Source of the DNA: Oscillatoriales cyanobacterium
GTDB lineage: Bacteria > Cyanobacteriota > Cyanobacteriia > Cyanobacteriales > Microcoleaceae
Direction: 5' to 3'
DNA: 55,641 nucleotides
NCBI GenBank assembly: GCA_004293365.1
Contig: RDYN01000017.1
Coordinates: 1 to 55,641, forward strand
Positions 33,473 through 42,923 of the stretch are shown piece after piece (position 1 is the first letter of the stretch; every line of letters starts with the position of its first letter). Below the pieces are notes generated by a model. The model saw only the letters and a program-made list of their open reading frames with translations, searched no databases and had not been told where the DNA came from. A program made the position numbers and the translations under genes.

Positions 33473-34135
33473 ATGCAACAAACACAAGCCTTCCTAGAAC
33501 TGCATCAGGCGTTTATCGATAAACAGACTAAATTTGCCACTTATAGAATTAATAATATGAATATTATTACTCTACCTAATGTCTATCATCCAGCTCCCGG
33601 TTCTAGCTCTTTATTTTTATTGAACCCTATTCGGGAAAGATATCAACATCTCAAGACCAAGAAAAAACGGCTTTTAGAGTTAGGTTGTGGTACGGGAGTC
33701 GTGGGACTGAGTTTAGGTGAATATGTAGAGGAACTGTACCTTTCTGATATCGCTGACTGTGCTGTACTATGTGCCAGAATAAATACGTTTATAAATTCCC
33801 GCAAAGCTAAAATTTACCATTCGGATTTGTTCAAATCTTTGCCAGACATTTTATTTGATGTCATTCTTTTTAACGTCCCTTTGTTAGATAAACCAATTGA
33901 AAGTATTGCCGAAGTGTCAACAAACGATCCGAGCGGTAAAATATTCCTCAATTTTATCGAACAGGTTCCTCAATATCTTGCACCTCAAGGAGAGATATTT
34001 TTCAGTTATTCCACTCTGGGAGATGTAGCGCTGCTTAATAAAATTCCGCCCAACTTTAATGTGGAAAAAATTGCTGAAGAAAGGCACGAAGCAAGCAAAA
34101 ATGAAAAGTATATTTTTCGCTTAACCATCAATTGA
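33473..34135 (+). CDS. Class I SAM-dependent methyltransferase
   Basis: 220-residue methyltransferase. The SAM-binding motif I is LLELGCGTGVVGLSLG, motif II is LYLSDIADCAV, and the post-II segment is VILFNVPLLDKP in the place where HemK/PrmC-like enzymes have NPPY. The missing NPPY argues against glutamine or adenine N-methylation. Similarity to the RsmC/PrmC-like small-substrate group is only general. The N-terminal 60 residues may form a substrate lid. The ATG at 33473 is preceded by an A/T-rich stretch. No operon partner is clear. Confidence 0.75.
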   Translation: MQQTQAFLELHQAFIDKQTKFATYRINNMNIITLPNVYHPAPGSSSLFLLNPIRERYQHLKTKKKRLLELGCGTGVVGLSLGEYVEELYLSDIADCAVLCARINTFINSRKAKIYHSDLFKSLPDILFDVILFNVPLLDKPIESIAEVSTNDPSGKIFLNFIEQVPQYLAPQGEIFFSYSTLGDVALLNKIPPNFNVEKIAEERHEASKNEKYIFRLTIN

Positions 34136-34196
34136 GTATAGTGTACACCAACTTTTCAGAGCGTACAAGTAGTCGGACATAAATAAACGCAGCCAT

Positions 34197-34271
34197 GTCA
34201 TTGCGAGTGAAGCGAAGCAATTCGCTTCGCTCGCAAGGCTTTGAGATTGCGGAGCGCATTGAACAATGACA
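34197..34271. repeat. Inverted repeat (TGTCATTGCGAG type)
   Basis: Ends TGTCATTG / CAATGACA (34197-34204 and 34264-34271) enclose the palindrome GCGAGTGAAGCGAAGC with its complement. It is like the widespread GTCATTGCGAGCGAAGCGAAG interspersed repeat. It lies between two rightward genes. Confidence 0.7.
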
Positions 34272-34313
34272 TTGTTGATTTTTGTCAGGTACTTATCAGG
34301 AGCGTAGTAACTA

Positions 34314-34616
34314 ATGACAGGCTATAAACTCACCGAAACAGAAATACATGAAGCCTTAAGGAGCCTACCGGGTTGGGTAGTCAAAGAAGGTAAGTTGTAC
34401 AAAAAATTTGAGTTTCATTCTTTTAATGAGGCAATGGGTTGGATGGTAAGTGTCGCGATCCACACAGAGGTGATTAAACATCACCCTATATGGCTGAATA
34501 TTTATAATTCAGTTGAAGTAAATCTGCTTACTTACGATGTAGGTCATGCAATCAGTAACTTGGACGTTGAACTTGCTAAAAAGATGGATGAACTAGCAGA
34601 GCCTCTGTTGCGTTAA
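34314..34616 (+). CDS. Pterin-4a-carbinolamine dehydratase family protein
   Basis: 100-residue member of the PCD/DCoH family, which dehydrates 4a-hydroxytetrahydropterin. The active-site motif is KHHPIWLNIYNSVEVNL; in true enzymes it is [ED]-K-x(2)-H-[HN]-P, and here the pair of His, Pro and Trp are kept while the preceding residues are HTEVI. The helical N-terminus (LTETEIHEALRSLPGWVV) is typical. In photosynthetic organisms homologues are also linked to RuBisCO assembly or pterin recycling. No aromatic amino acid hydroxylase is in the window, so the role is open. The ATG at 34314 is used. Confidence 0.85.
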   Translation: MTGYKLTETEIHEALRSLPGWVVKEGKLYKKFEFHSFNEAMGWMVSVAIHTEVIKHHPIWLNIYNSVEVNLLTYDVGHAISNLDVELAKKMDELAEPLLR

Positions 34617-34868
34617 ACAATTCAGGTCTAAAGACACGCTCGCTGGTGGCATCCCGCTTTTTTTAGGCGATCGACACCGGTGTCAGCGCGTTGCAGAGTC
34701 CGTATTGTCACGGCGAGGAGGTACGCGATCGGTCAATTGCGCTCTACGGCAATGGAGCGCTTGGCTTCGGACTTTGCGTATTTATGGGAATTGTCAAGAT
34801 ATCGCTATTGACTTATGGCAAATAGTATACACTATTGTGGTCGATCGGTCAATAACTGTAAATTTTTT
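34617..34868. other. Intergenic region upstream of the NtcA box
   Basis: About 250 bp without a gene. It includes the perfect 12 bp dyad GACACCGGTGTC (34673-34684), which could be an operator, and A/T-rich DNA after 34790. Confidence 0.4.
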
Positions 34869-34905
34869 GTAAAATTAGATACTTTTTGAAATTTTGCGCT
34901 ATATT
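34869..34905 (+). promoter_or_regulatory. NtcA box and -10 element
   Basis: GTAAAATTAGATAC (34869-34882) is an exact GTA-N8-TAC binding site for NtcA, the cyanobacterial nitrogen regulator. A TATATT -10-like hexamer lies at 34900-34905, 17 nt after the box. NtcA-activated promoters usually have about 22 nt here; the shorter distance would put the box over the -35 region, which fits repression better (inference). Confidence 0.6.
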
Positions 34906-34950
34906 AAAGAAGTAGGAGTTACACCAAATTTAATATAAGGAACGTCCACC

Positions 34951-35100
34951 ATGAACACAAATCGCCAAAATGTAAAAAAAATCTCTGAAACCCACCGCGC
35001 TAACATTCAAAAGCAACTGATGCACCGCATCGAAGTGGCTAGAGCTAGCGGCAATCAAGATTTGGTTCGGGTGCTGGAAGATGAGATGAGACAGCTTTAA
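34951..35100 (+). CDS. 49-aa small protein, possibly PirA-like PII-interacting regulator
   Basis: The frame from the ATG at 34951 to the TAA at 35100 encodes 49 residues: MNTNRQNVKKISETHRANIQ, then a helical, charged part with HRIEVARASGNQDLVRVLED. AAGGA sits about 9 bp before the ATG. An exact NtcA box is about 70 bp upstream and a strong terminator about 115 bp downstream, so it forms a complete single-gene unit. Small NtcA-controlled proteins in cyanobacteria (GifA, GifB, PirA) adjust nitrogen assimilation; I recall PirA (about 51 residues, arginine synthesis) as the nearest in size, but the match in sequence is from memory and not checked. A leftward frame over this region is a shadow. 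Confidence 0.65.
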   Translation: MNTNRQNVKKISETHRANIQKQLMHRIEVARASGNQDLVRVLEDEMRQL

Positions 35101-35213
35101 GTCGCTGCCACTAAAATTAGCCCGTAGTTTGGTTGAGAGGGTTGCGCGAGAAATGCAGAATTCCGGCAACCTCTACCCCATAATTTTTCACTCCTCTCTT
35201 AGTTGGTAGAAAA

Positions 35214-35247
35214 AAACCCGGTTTCTTCAAGAAACCGGGTTTTTTAT
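35214..35247 (+). terminator. Rho-independent terminator, bidirectional
   Basis: The stem AACCCGGTTTCTT / AAGAAACCGGGTT around a very short loop is followed by a T-run (and preceded by seven A). It ends the 49-aa gene rightward and can also act leftward for tldD read-through. Confidence 0.85.
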
Positions 35248-35264
35248 TGAGCTTTTGGGTCCGC

Positions 35265-35396
35265 AATGTTCACCTGACTGGGATAAAAACCAATACGGTA
35301 AGGTTTGTAGTGCGGACTTCAGTCCGCCCCAGAGCGGACTGAAGTCCGCACTACGAACCGTTTTTGTGATAGTAATTTACCGGACATGAGATCATT
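35265..35396. repeat. Palindromic repeat family 1 with right end repeat
   Basis: Core arms GGTTTGTAGTGCGGACTTCA and its partner GCGGACTGAAGTCCGC plus ACTACGAACC (35302-35360). The right end TTACCGGACATGAGATCAT (35377-35395) is the end repeat of the family; the left end is decayed. It lies between two convergent genes. Confidence 0.85.
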
Positions 35397-35424
35397 CATC
35401 CCCAATCGAAAATCGAAAATTGTA

Positions 35425-36795
35425 TTATCTTCCTCCGACTACAACATTTTTGATCCGCAAATGGGGGCCGCCGACGCTGACAGCTAAACCGCTTTGGCCG
35501 CCTTTTCCGCAGCCGCCGTAGGCATAAACTGAGTCGTTGCCGATCGACTCAATATCCTTTAAAGTCTGAAATACGTTGCCGCTTAAAGTGACATCGCTCA
35601 CCGGTTCGGCCAATTTGCCGTCGCGAATCATGAAGCCTTCGGCTGCTGCAAAGGTAAACATTTCGCCGTTGGTTTGTCCTCCCAACATCCGCACTGCATA
35701 GACTCCTTCTGCGATGTCGCCCACCATTTCGTCGAAAGAATGTGCGCCAGATTCGATCGCAGTATTAGTCATCCGCACCAACGGCATAAAAGTAGCGCTC
35801 AGGGCCCGGGCATTTCCTGTCGGAGCTTCGCCCATTTTGCCCGCAGTCTCGCGATTGTGCATCCGAGCTGCTAAAACTCCATTTTTAATTAAATGCTTGC
35901 ACTGAGCTGGCACTCCTTCGTCGTCGTATTTGAGAGTTCCCGGCAATCCCGGCAAGGTTGCGTCGTCAATTACGTTCAATTGTTCGATCGCCACAGGCTT
36001 GCCCAAAGTCAACAATTCCTGCATTTTCGGGTTTTCGTAAATGCCGTCTGCTTCCGACAAATGACCGAAAGCTTCGTGAATAAATACCCCCGACAAATAA
36101 GGGTCTAAAATCACTGGATACTGACCGCCTTTTACCGATTTTGCTTCTAGTTGGCCGACAGCTCGAACGGCGGCACTCTTAACACGATCTTCGATATTTG
36201 TCAAGACATTGTAGTCCGATCGCGAATGAATCGATTCAAACCCTTGGCGGACGACACCATCTTCATTGCGGGCGATCGCCCCGAAGCGCCCGGTGACATC
36301 CAACCGCTCTTGGGCGATCGAAGTGCCTTGGGAATTCACAAAATAAGTAATCCCGAATCGATCGCTGTAACCGGCCATTGTCGTCTGAATTCGCGGGTCG
36401 AAATCTAACAGCAATTGGTTGTAAGATTCGAGCAACTTGCGTTTTTCTGCTAGAGTAATAGACCGCGGGTCGCGACCGAATTCCACCGCTACATAATCTT
36501 GAATCGGAGTGACATCTGCTAGTACAGTTTTTTCGCTACCTACCAAACGAGACTGCACGACAGCTTCTTCAATCCGGGCTTTTAACTCAGCTAAACCGTT
36601 GAAAGTTACAAAACTCCAGCCGCCTTTGTGACAGGCGCGCACGCCGCCGGCGAGACTGAAACTGCGGTTGACAGCATCTAACTGAGGCCCGCGAAAACTA
36701 ATCGCTGTTGACTCGCTTTGTTCGAGGCGAACTTCTAGATAATCTACTCGATCGCGGTAAGGTGCGATCGCTTCCATCAACTGTTCCTGCATCAA
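35425..36795 (-). CDS. tldD: TldD metalloprotease subunit
   Basis: 456-residue TldD, the catalytic partner of TldE (18416-19711). The zinc site is in IHEAFGHLSEAD (HExxxH), and the third ligand Cys is probably in YGGCGKGGQSG near the C-terminus, as in the structure of the E. coli pair. The N-terminal region (YRDRVDYLEVRLEQSESTAI) matches the shared TldD/PmbA fold. The C-terminal GEMFTFAAAEGFMIRDGKL is typical. In most bacteria tldD and tldE are separate, as here. The GTG or ATG near 36795: the first codon is ATG with a second ATG next. The start at 36795 gives MMQEQLMEAIAPY. Confidence 0.92.
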   Translation of the reverse strand: MMQEQLMEAIAPYRDRVDYLEVRLEQSESTAISFRGPQLDAVNRSFSLAGGVRACHKGGWSFVTFNGLAELKARIEEAVVQSRLVGSEKTVLADVTPIQDYVAVEFGRDPRSITLAEKRKLLESYNQLLLDFDPRIQTTMAGYSDRFGITYFVNSQGTSIAQERLDVTGRFGAIARNEDGVVRQGFESIHSRSDYNVLTNIEDRVKSAAVRAVGQLEAKSVKGGQYPVILDPYLSGVFIHEAFGHLSEADGIYENPKMQELLTLGKPVAIEQLNVIDDATLPGLPGTLKYDDEGVPAQCKHLIKNGVLAARMHNRETAGKMGEAPTGNARALSATFMPLVRMTNTAIESGAHSFDEMVGDIAEGVYAVRMLGGQTNGEMFTFAAAEGFMIRDGKLAEPVSDVTLSGNVFQTLKDIESIGNDSVYAYGGCGKGGQSGLAVSVGGPHLRIKNVVVGGR

Positions 36796-37139
36796 ATTGC
36801 CCCTATGTAATGATTAGCGCCGAGCACTGAAAAAAATTATTGCTAACCTTATTTTAGCCAATAAATCCCGTGTTTCGGGTGCGCGAGTCTGGAGAATGGG
36901 GAGATGGGGAGATCGGGAGAGTGGGAGAGGGGGAGAGTGGGAGAGGGGGAGAGGGGGAGAGTGGGAGAATGTCCGAGGGAATTGAAATAAACAATTTAGA
37001 TCTACAACAGCTTAGAACACAAAAAACTGGTGCAGACTTGTGAAAAGCCCCGTCTGCCGGAAATCTTGCATCGGCATAGGAAAATGAAACTAAAATAAAT
37101 CTATCTAAAGACTTAAAAATATAGTTGAACTGCCGACAG
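36796..37139. other. Intergenic region between divergent genes, purine tract
   Basis: About 340 bp between divergent tldD and the histidine kinase. It contains a G/A tract of GGGAGA and GTGGGAGA units (36896-36969), an irregular heptamer/octamer array that could form unusual DNA. No gene or clear promoter pair. Confidence 0.7.
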
Positions 37140-40100
37140 ATGGAATACTTTAAGCTGAAAAAATTCCAAATTTCACCGTATTTAGGGGCAATTTCCACAT
37201 TAATAGCAATTTTAGTCGGAGTTGGCATTTTAGACCGATCGGAGCAAGAGCGATTTTTGCAACACAACCGCGCTAGCACGATCGAGCGACTCAGCACAGT
37301 CCGTTCTAAGCTGGAAGGCTCTTTGAATTCTCGGCTGTTGTTAATGCGGGGTTTCGTGGCTGACATTTCCCACAACCCAAACATCACCGAAGCCGAGTTT
37401 GCAGCGATGGCGAGAATTCTGATGGGACAGCAAAGAGGAATTCGCAGCCTAGGTTTAGTTAAAGGCACAACCATTGCTTATATGTATCCGCTTCAAGGCA
37501 ATGAACAGGCGATCGGAGTTGACTTGACAAAGGTACCGGCACAGCGCGAAATGGTCAAAGAGGCGATCGACACCAGAAAAACTGTGCTTGCTGGGCCTGT
37601 GAAATTATTGGCGGGGAATGTGGGGTTCATTGGTCGATCGCCCATTTTTCTCACACCCCCAGGCGCAGAACCCGAAACAGGGCCTTTTTGGGGATTGATA
37701 GGGGTTCTCATCGACCAAAACGATCTTTTACAAGAAGTAGGACTCAACGATCCCTCAACTAAGCTGCAATACGCTGTGCGCGGCAAAGATGGGAAGGGAG
37801 TGTCAGGCGAGGTGTTTTTCGGCGACAAGGAGATTTTTCAGAAGAATCCGGTGGTGCTGGAAGTGCTATTGCCCAACGGTTCCTGGCAGTTGGCAGCAAT
37901 TCCGGCGGGAGGATGGCAGCAGAATTCGTCACGGCGGGGGTGGTTGCTCTCAGGAGGCGGCTTGCTGGCAGTTTTGAGCGGGGTGGCGGTTTTTACGGGG
38001 ATGTACGGCCGATCGATGCTGCGATCGAGCGAAGCTAAGTACCGGCAACTGGTTGAGAATGCTAACAGCATTATTGTGCAGTTAGACAATGAAGGCAAGA
38101 TTACTTTTTTTAATGAGTTTGCGGAAAATTTTTTCGGGTATTCACAAGCAGAAATTATTGGCAAAAGTGCGATCGGCACAATTGTAGATCCGGCTACACT
38201 GTCGGAAAATCAGTTAGTCATAATGATTCGAGACTGTTTGGCACAGCCGGACAAATACTTCCAACACGAAAATGAAAACATCCGCCGCAATGGGGAAAAA
38301 GTCTGGATAGCCTGGAGAAACAAACCTGTGGTCGATCGCAAAGGGCGATCGATCGGGCTGCTGTTCGTCGGTACAGACATTAGCGATCGCATCCTAGCAG
38401 AAGCCGCGCTGCAAGAGAGCGAATCTCGCTATCGAGCGATTGTCGAAGACCAAACCGAACTGATTTGCCGTTTCTTGCCGACGGGAGTTATTACTTTTGT
38501 CAACGATGCCTACTGCCGCTATTTCAATAAATCGCGATCGGAGCTGATCGGCAATTCTTTTATGCCTTTGAGTTGGGAAGAAGATAGAAACTTTTGCAGC
38601 GATATTTTCAATTCTTTAAGCCTACAAAATCCCGCTATTACCTGGGAACACCGCGTGGTTCTCGACACGGGCGAAATTCGCTGGATACAGTGGACTGACA
38701 GGGCAACTTTTGACGAAAAAGGTGGGGCGATCGAATATCAAGGAGTGGGGCGCGACATTAGCGATCGCAAACAAGCTGAACTCGCCCTGCAAGCTTCGGA
38801 ATCACAACTTCGAGCTTTATTCGCGGCAATGAACGACGTAATTTTCGTGATTGATACAGAGGGACGCTACCTGAAAATTGCCCCCACCAATCCCGAACTT
38901 TTGTACAAACCGCCGGCAGCACTCATAGGCAAAACTCTGCACGAAATCATGCCGCCAGAATTAGCAGATGTTTTTCTCAGTCAAATTCGACTTACCGCCA
39001 ACACAAAGCAGACCAATTCACTAGAATACAGCCTGCAAATTGGCAACAAAGACATTTGGTTTGCCGCTAACATTGCGCCAATGCAGGAAAATACTGTTAT
39101 TTGGATGGCCCGGGACATTACCGATCGCAAGCAAGCTGAAAATTGGTTGAGCGCTCAAAAACAAATTTTAGAAATGATTGCTCAGGGTGCAACTCTTGGC
39201 GATACTTTAAATACTTTAGTTGAAATTATCGAGCAGCAATCTAGAGATGTCATGGGTTCGATTTTGATTCTAGCTCCAGACGGCAAACATTTGCTGCACG
39301 GAGCCGCGCCCAGTTTGCCAGAAAGTTATAATGCTGCTATTAATGGAGTAGCCATCGGCCCGAATGTCGGTTCTTGCGGCACTGCTGCCTATCGCTGCGA
39401 ACAGGTGATCGTTACAGATATTGCCAGCGATCCTTTGTGGCAAGACTTTCGAGATTTAGCCTTGAGTTTTGGACTGAGAGCTTGCTGGTCTACTCCTATT
39501 GTCTCATCTGGGGGTCAAGTTTTGGGAACTTTTGGCATGTATTACGCCCAACCGCGCACTCCCCAAAATTTTGAGCTGCAATTGATAGAATCTGTCAGGC
39601 ATTTAGCGGGAATTGCGATCGAGCGGAAACAGGCAGAAGAAAGTCTCAAACAGCTCAATGAAGAACTAGAAAATAGAGTCGAACAAAGAACTGCTCAATT
39701 GATGCAAACTGAAGAACGCTGGCAGTTAGCGCTCAAAGGTAACAATGACGGCATTTGGGATTGGAACTTGCAAACAAGAGAAATATTCCTGTCCGATCGA
39801 TTTAAGGAAATCACCGGATATGAAGACATCCCAAATCTCGATTACTTTGACCAATGGAACAGAAACACCCATCCCGATGATTTATCTTTAGTAATGCAAG
39901 CTTTCCAAGACCATTTAGACAAAAAAACGCCGCATTACATCACCGAATATCGCTTGTTGTGCTACAACAGCACCTACAAATGGATACTCAGTCGCGGACA
40001 AGCTTTGTGGGACGCATCTGGAAAAGCAGTCCGCATTGTTGGTTCAATTACTGACATCACGGAGCGCAAAGAAGCAGAGTCAGCACTGCGAGAAAGCGAG

Positions 40101-41789
40101 GCAAGATTCCAAAAACTGTCGGGCAATGTGCCGGGAGTAATTTATCGATTTGTGTTGCGTGCAGATGGCTCTTTCAGTTTTCCTTACATTAGTCCTGCTT
40201 GCCGAGAAATGTTTGAGCGAGAACCAGAAGCTGTTCTGCAAAATGCGGCTTTGATAACAGATTTAATTCATCCCGACGACCGCCAAAATCATGACGAATC
40301 CGTTGCTGTTTCAGCCCAAACTTTGCAACCTTGGCACTGGGAAGGACGGTTCGTGCTACCTTCCGGTCAAATTCGCTGGTTTCAGATAATTTCGCGTCCT
40401 GAAGCTAGAGAAAATGGTGATATTGTTTTCGATGGCATCAGCATTGATGTTACGAATCGCAAAGAAGCTGAATTAGCTTTGCAAGAGAGCCAGCAGTTTG
40501 TTCAAAAGATTGCCGATGCTACTCCCGGTATTTTGTATCTTTATGACTTGGAAGAACAGCGAAATATCTATGCTAATTCTTCTATGGGCACGCTTCTTGG
40601 CTATACATTTGATGAAATTAAAGCGATGGGTTCATCACTAATGACTCAGTTAATTAACCCCGAAGATTTGCCAAAAATTTTGGAATATCACTCGAGATTT
40701 GCAGAAATTAAAGATGGCGAAATTAGGGAAATTGAGTACCGGATGCTGGCGGCAAACGGTGAATGGTTTTGGCTGCAAAGTCGGGATACTATTTTTAGCA
40801 GAAATTCTCAGGGTCGGTCGAAGGTAATAATTGGATTTGCCCAAGATATTACGACTCGTAAACAATCAGAGGAAGCTCTGCGACAAAGCGAGGCGCGAGA
40901 AAGAGAAAGAGCTATAGAGTTAGAGTCAGCGCTGCGGTCATTGCGCTCTACTCAAGCTCAACTCATTCAAACTGAAAAAATGTCTTCTTTGGGTCAATTA
41001 GTTGCAGGCATCGCCCACGAAGTTAATAATCCGGTTAACTTCATTCACGCTAACATTGCTTATCTACACCAGTATACTACACAGTTGCTGGATCTGGTGC
41101 ATCTTTACGAACACGAGTATCCCGAACCTAATGCAAAAATTGTCGATCGCATTGAAGAGATAGATTTGGATTTCATGACTGAGGATCTGAGAAAACTTGT
41201 AGGTTCGATGCAGGTGGGAACCGATCGCATCCGGCAAATTGTGCTGTCGCTGAGAAATTTCTCGCGGCTGGACGAATCGGCCATGAAGCCTGTCGATATT
41301 CACGCGGGAATTAATAGCACTTTGTTGATTTTGCAGCATCGCTTGAAGAGTCACGACAGGCGCCCGGAAATTGAAGTAATTAAGGAGTTCGGGAAACTGC
41401 CGCCGGTGGAGTGCTATGCGAGCCAACTGAATCAAGTGTTTATGAATATTATTGCTAATGGAATTGATGCTATTGAAGAACGATATCAAAAGTTGTCGGT
41501 TCCTTTATCAGAGACTAAGAACGGCCGAATAGTGATTTCCACTGGTGTAACAGATCGAAACACTGTGATGGTGGAAATTTCGGATAACGGTACGGGGATT
41601 CCGCAGGCGGTGATCGATCGCATTTTTAACCCGTTTTTTACGACAAAAGCTGTGGGGAAAGGTACTGGCTTGGGAATGTCGATCGCGCACTCGATTGTGG
41701 TAGAAAAGCACAAGGGCAAGATTGACTGTATCTCGGAAGTCGGATGCGGGACGACTTTTGCGATCGAAATCCCGATCGGCAAAACCTAA
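37140..41789 (+). CDS. CHASE-PAS-GAF multisensor histidine kinase
   Basis: About 1549 residues. Order: TM helix (about 15-35), periplasmic CHASE-like sensor (40-270, with RASTIERLSTVRSKLEGSLN), TM helix (275-300), three PAS/PAC units (305-675), a GAF domain (690-840, GPNVGSCGTAAYRCEQVIV), a short coiled coil, three more PAS/PAC units (865-1245), then the kinase. The H-box is SLGQLVAGIAHEVNNPVNF, the N-box NQVFMNIIANGIDAI, G1 DNGTGIP, and the F/G2 boxes NPFFTTKAVGKGTGLGMSIA. No receiver domain is fused and no response regulator is next to it, so it is an orphan kinase. The ATG at 37140 (MEYFKLKKF) is preferred to a TTG five codons earlier. The GAF lacks an obvious bilin-binding Cys context, although GSCGTA contains one Cys. 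Confidence 0.9.
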   Translation: MEYFKLKKFQISPYLGAISTLIAILVGVGILDRSEQERFLQHNRASTIERLSTVRSKLEGSLNSRLLLMRGFVADISHNPNITEAEFAAMARILMGQQRGIRSLGLVKGTTIAYMYPLQGNEQAIGVDLTKVPAQREMVKEAIDTRKTVLAGPVKLLAGNVGFIGRSPIFLTPPGAEPETGPFWGLIGVLIDQNDLLQEVGLNDPSTKLQYAVRGKDGKGVSGEVFFGDKEIFQKNPVVLEVLLPNGSWQLAAIPAGGWQQNSSRRGWLLSGGGLLAVLSGVAVFTGMYGRSMLRSSEAKYRQLVENANSIIVQLDNEGKITFFNEFAENFFGYSQAEIIGKSAIGTIVDPATLSENQLVIMIRDCLAQPDKYFQHENENIRRNGEKVWIAWRNKPVVDRKGRSIGLLFVGTDISDRILAEAALQESESRYRAIVEDQTELICRFLPTGVITFVNDAYCRYFNKSRSELIGNSFMPLSWEEDRNFCSDIFNSLSLQNPAITWEHRVVLDTGEIRWIQWTDRATFDEKGGAIEYQGVGRDISDRKQAELALQASESQLRALFAAMNDVIFVIDTEGRYLKIAPTNPELLYKPPAALIGKTLHEIMPPELADVFLSQIRLTANTKQTNSLEYSLQIGNKDIWFAANIAPMQENTVIWMARDITDRKQAENWLSAQKQILEMIAQGATLGDTLNTLVEIIEQQSRDVMGSILILAPDGKHLLHGAAPSLPESYNAAINGVAIGPNVGSCGTAAYRCEQVIVTDIASDPLWQDFRDLALSFGLRACWSTPIVSSGGQVLGTFGMYYAQPRTPQNFELQLIESVRHLAGIAIERKQAEESLKQLNEELENRVEQRTAQLMQTEERWQLALKGNNDGIWDWNLQTREIFLSDRFKEITGYEDIPNLDYFDQWNRNTHPDDLSLVMQAFQDHLDKKTPHYITEYRLLCYNSTYKWILSRGQALWDASGKAVRIVGSITDITERKEAESALRESEARFQKLSGNVPGVIYRFVLRADGSFSFPYISPACREMFEREPEAVLQNAALITDLIHPDDRQNHDESVAVSAQTLQPWHWEGRFVLPSGQIRWFQIISRPEARENGDIVFDGISIDVTNRKEAELALQESQQFVQKIADATPGILYLYDLEEQRNIYANSSMGTLLGYTFDEIKAMGSSLMTQLINPEDLPKILEYHSRFAEIKDGEIREIEYRMLAANGEWFWLQSRDTIFSRNSQGRSKVIIGFAQDITTRKQSEEALRQSEARERERAIELESALRSLRSTQAQLIQTEKMSSLGQLVAGIAHEVNNPVNFIHANIAYLHQYTTQLLDLVHLYEHEYPEPNAKIVDRIEEIDLDFMTEDLRKLVGSMQVGTDRIRQIVLSLRNFSRLDESAMKPVDIHAGINSTLLILQHRLKSHDRRPEIEVIKEFGKLPPVECYASQLNQVFMNIIANGIDAIEERYQKLSVPLSETKNGRIVISTGVTDRNTVMVEISDNGTGIPQAVIDRIFNPFFTTKAVGKGTGLGMSIAHSIVVEKHKGKIDCISEVGCGTTFAIEIPIGKT

Positions 41790-41920
41790 GTAGAAGGAAG
41801 AAGGAAGAAGGAAGAAGGAAGAAGGAAGAAGACTTACACAGTTATTGTAGGGTGCATCAGCTCATAGCCTGATTATCTTTGTTGAGCAAGGAGCCACAAG
41901 CTGACGCACCCTACAAATTA
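41790..41920. repeat. GAAGGAA tandem repeat and TAGGGTGCATC inverted repeat
   Basis: About five GAAGGAA heptamers (41792-41830), then TTGTAGGGTGCATCAGCT (from 41845) facing AGCTGACGCACCCTACAA (to 41917). Both belong to repeat classes seen elsewhere in the window. Confidence 0.85.
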
Positions 41921-41990
41921 GCGACTAAGATAGATTCAAGCTGCTGAGAAAGCGGTGCTGCATGAAACCTTTAATTGTATAAAAACTGAC

Positions 41991-42848
41991 ATGATGGGAT
42001 TAATCCTGGAAGCGATCGCAGCAATGGGACAGAATGTCCGCTGGATGTCTTGGAATTTGTTTTTAGGTTTAGTACCGCTGGCGTTGAGTTTTTGGCTCTT
42101 CCGCAAACCTCGATCGCGCTGGCTGCTGTGGGGTACGTTGGTTCTCCTGGGCGCTACTTTTTTGCCCAGCACGCGCCATGTTTTGTCCTATCTCAAGCAC
42201 ATTGTGCAAGATGTGGGCACAACTTACGTTTTGGGGGCGATCGCGATTACGCTAGCACTGATGGCTGTAGACATCTGGGTACTGCGGCAGCGCGGAGTTC
42301 GCTCTCTCCGCTGGTGGGGCGGTTTTTTCTGGTTTATCGCGTTTTTACCCAATGCACCCTACGTTTTAACTGATATCATTCACCTGATCGAGCAGATTAA
42401 AGATGGTAGCTCGGTGTGGGTGGTGACATTGGCGCTGATTCCGCAGTATCTGGTGTTTATGCTGGCGGGATTTGAGGCTTACGTGCTGTCGGTGATGGGT
42501 TTGGGTTACTATTTGAAGCAACAGGGTTGGGGTAGATTTATCCTGGCAACGGAGATAACTATACACGCACTTTCGGCGATCGGCATTTATTTAGGACGAT
42601 TTATCCGGTTCAACACTTGGGACATTCTGGCGAATCCCGATGCCTTAGTTAACACCGTCATGAATGATTTGATTGGTAAGCGTCCGTTTGTAGTAATGGC
42701 TGCAACATTTGTCGTCATTGCTGTTTTGTATTGGGTGTTCAAGCAAGTTAGTTTGGGGATTAGCCAGCGATTTTACTACAATCTATCGTCGTCGGAGGCG
42801 ATCGGCGAAACCGCCACTTCTGCCGATCCCATAGATTTAAGATTTTAG
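41991..42848 (+). CDS. DUF1361 integral membrane protein
   Basis: About 285 residues with roughly seven hydrophobic helices. The DUF1361 hallmark WWGGFFWFIAFLPNAPYVLT followed by DIIHL is intact, as is LGRFIRFNTWDILANPDAL. The function of this family is unknown; it is widespread in cyanobacteria and firmicutes. The frame is open from a GTG at 41955, but the ATG at 41991 (MMGLILEAIAAMGQ) is taken since the hydrophobic part starts soon after. It ends in a short charged, Thr/Ser-rich tail. The neighbour on the same strand is an ABC transporter 300 bp away. Confidence 0.85.
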   Translation: MMGLILEAIAAMGQNVRWMSWNLFLGLVPLALSFWLFRKPRSRWLLWGTLVLLGATFLPSTRHVLSYLKHIVQDVGTTYVLGAIAITLALMAVDIWVLRQRGVRSLRWWGGFFWFIAFLPNAPYVLTDIIHLIEQIKDGSSVWVVTLALIPQYLVFMLAGFEAYVLSVMGLGYYLKQQGWGRFILATEITIHALSAIGIYLGRFIRFNTWDILANPDALVNTVMNDLIGKRPFVVMAATFVVIAVLYWVFKQVSLGISQRFYYNLSSSEAIGETATSADPIDLRF

Positions 42849-42923
42849 ATTTACCCACAACTAACCTAGAAACTGTTTGCCTCTCCACGGCTTAATTCAG
42901 AAAACAAATATTCCTCTGTGGGT

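Noticed and set aside
33473-34135. BioC-type methyltransferase next to bioF
   Set aside because: The motifs do not match BioC beyond general SAM binding, and the gene is separated from bioF by repeats.
37140-41789. Phytochrome-like bilin-binding GAF in the large kinase
   Set aside because: The GAF has a Cys in GSCGTA, but no bilin lyase-type or phytochrome motifs around it; an ordinary sensor GAF is more likely.
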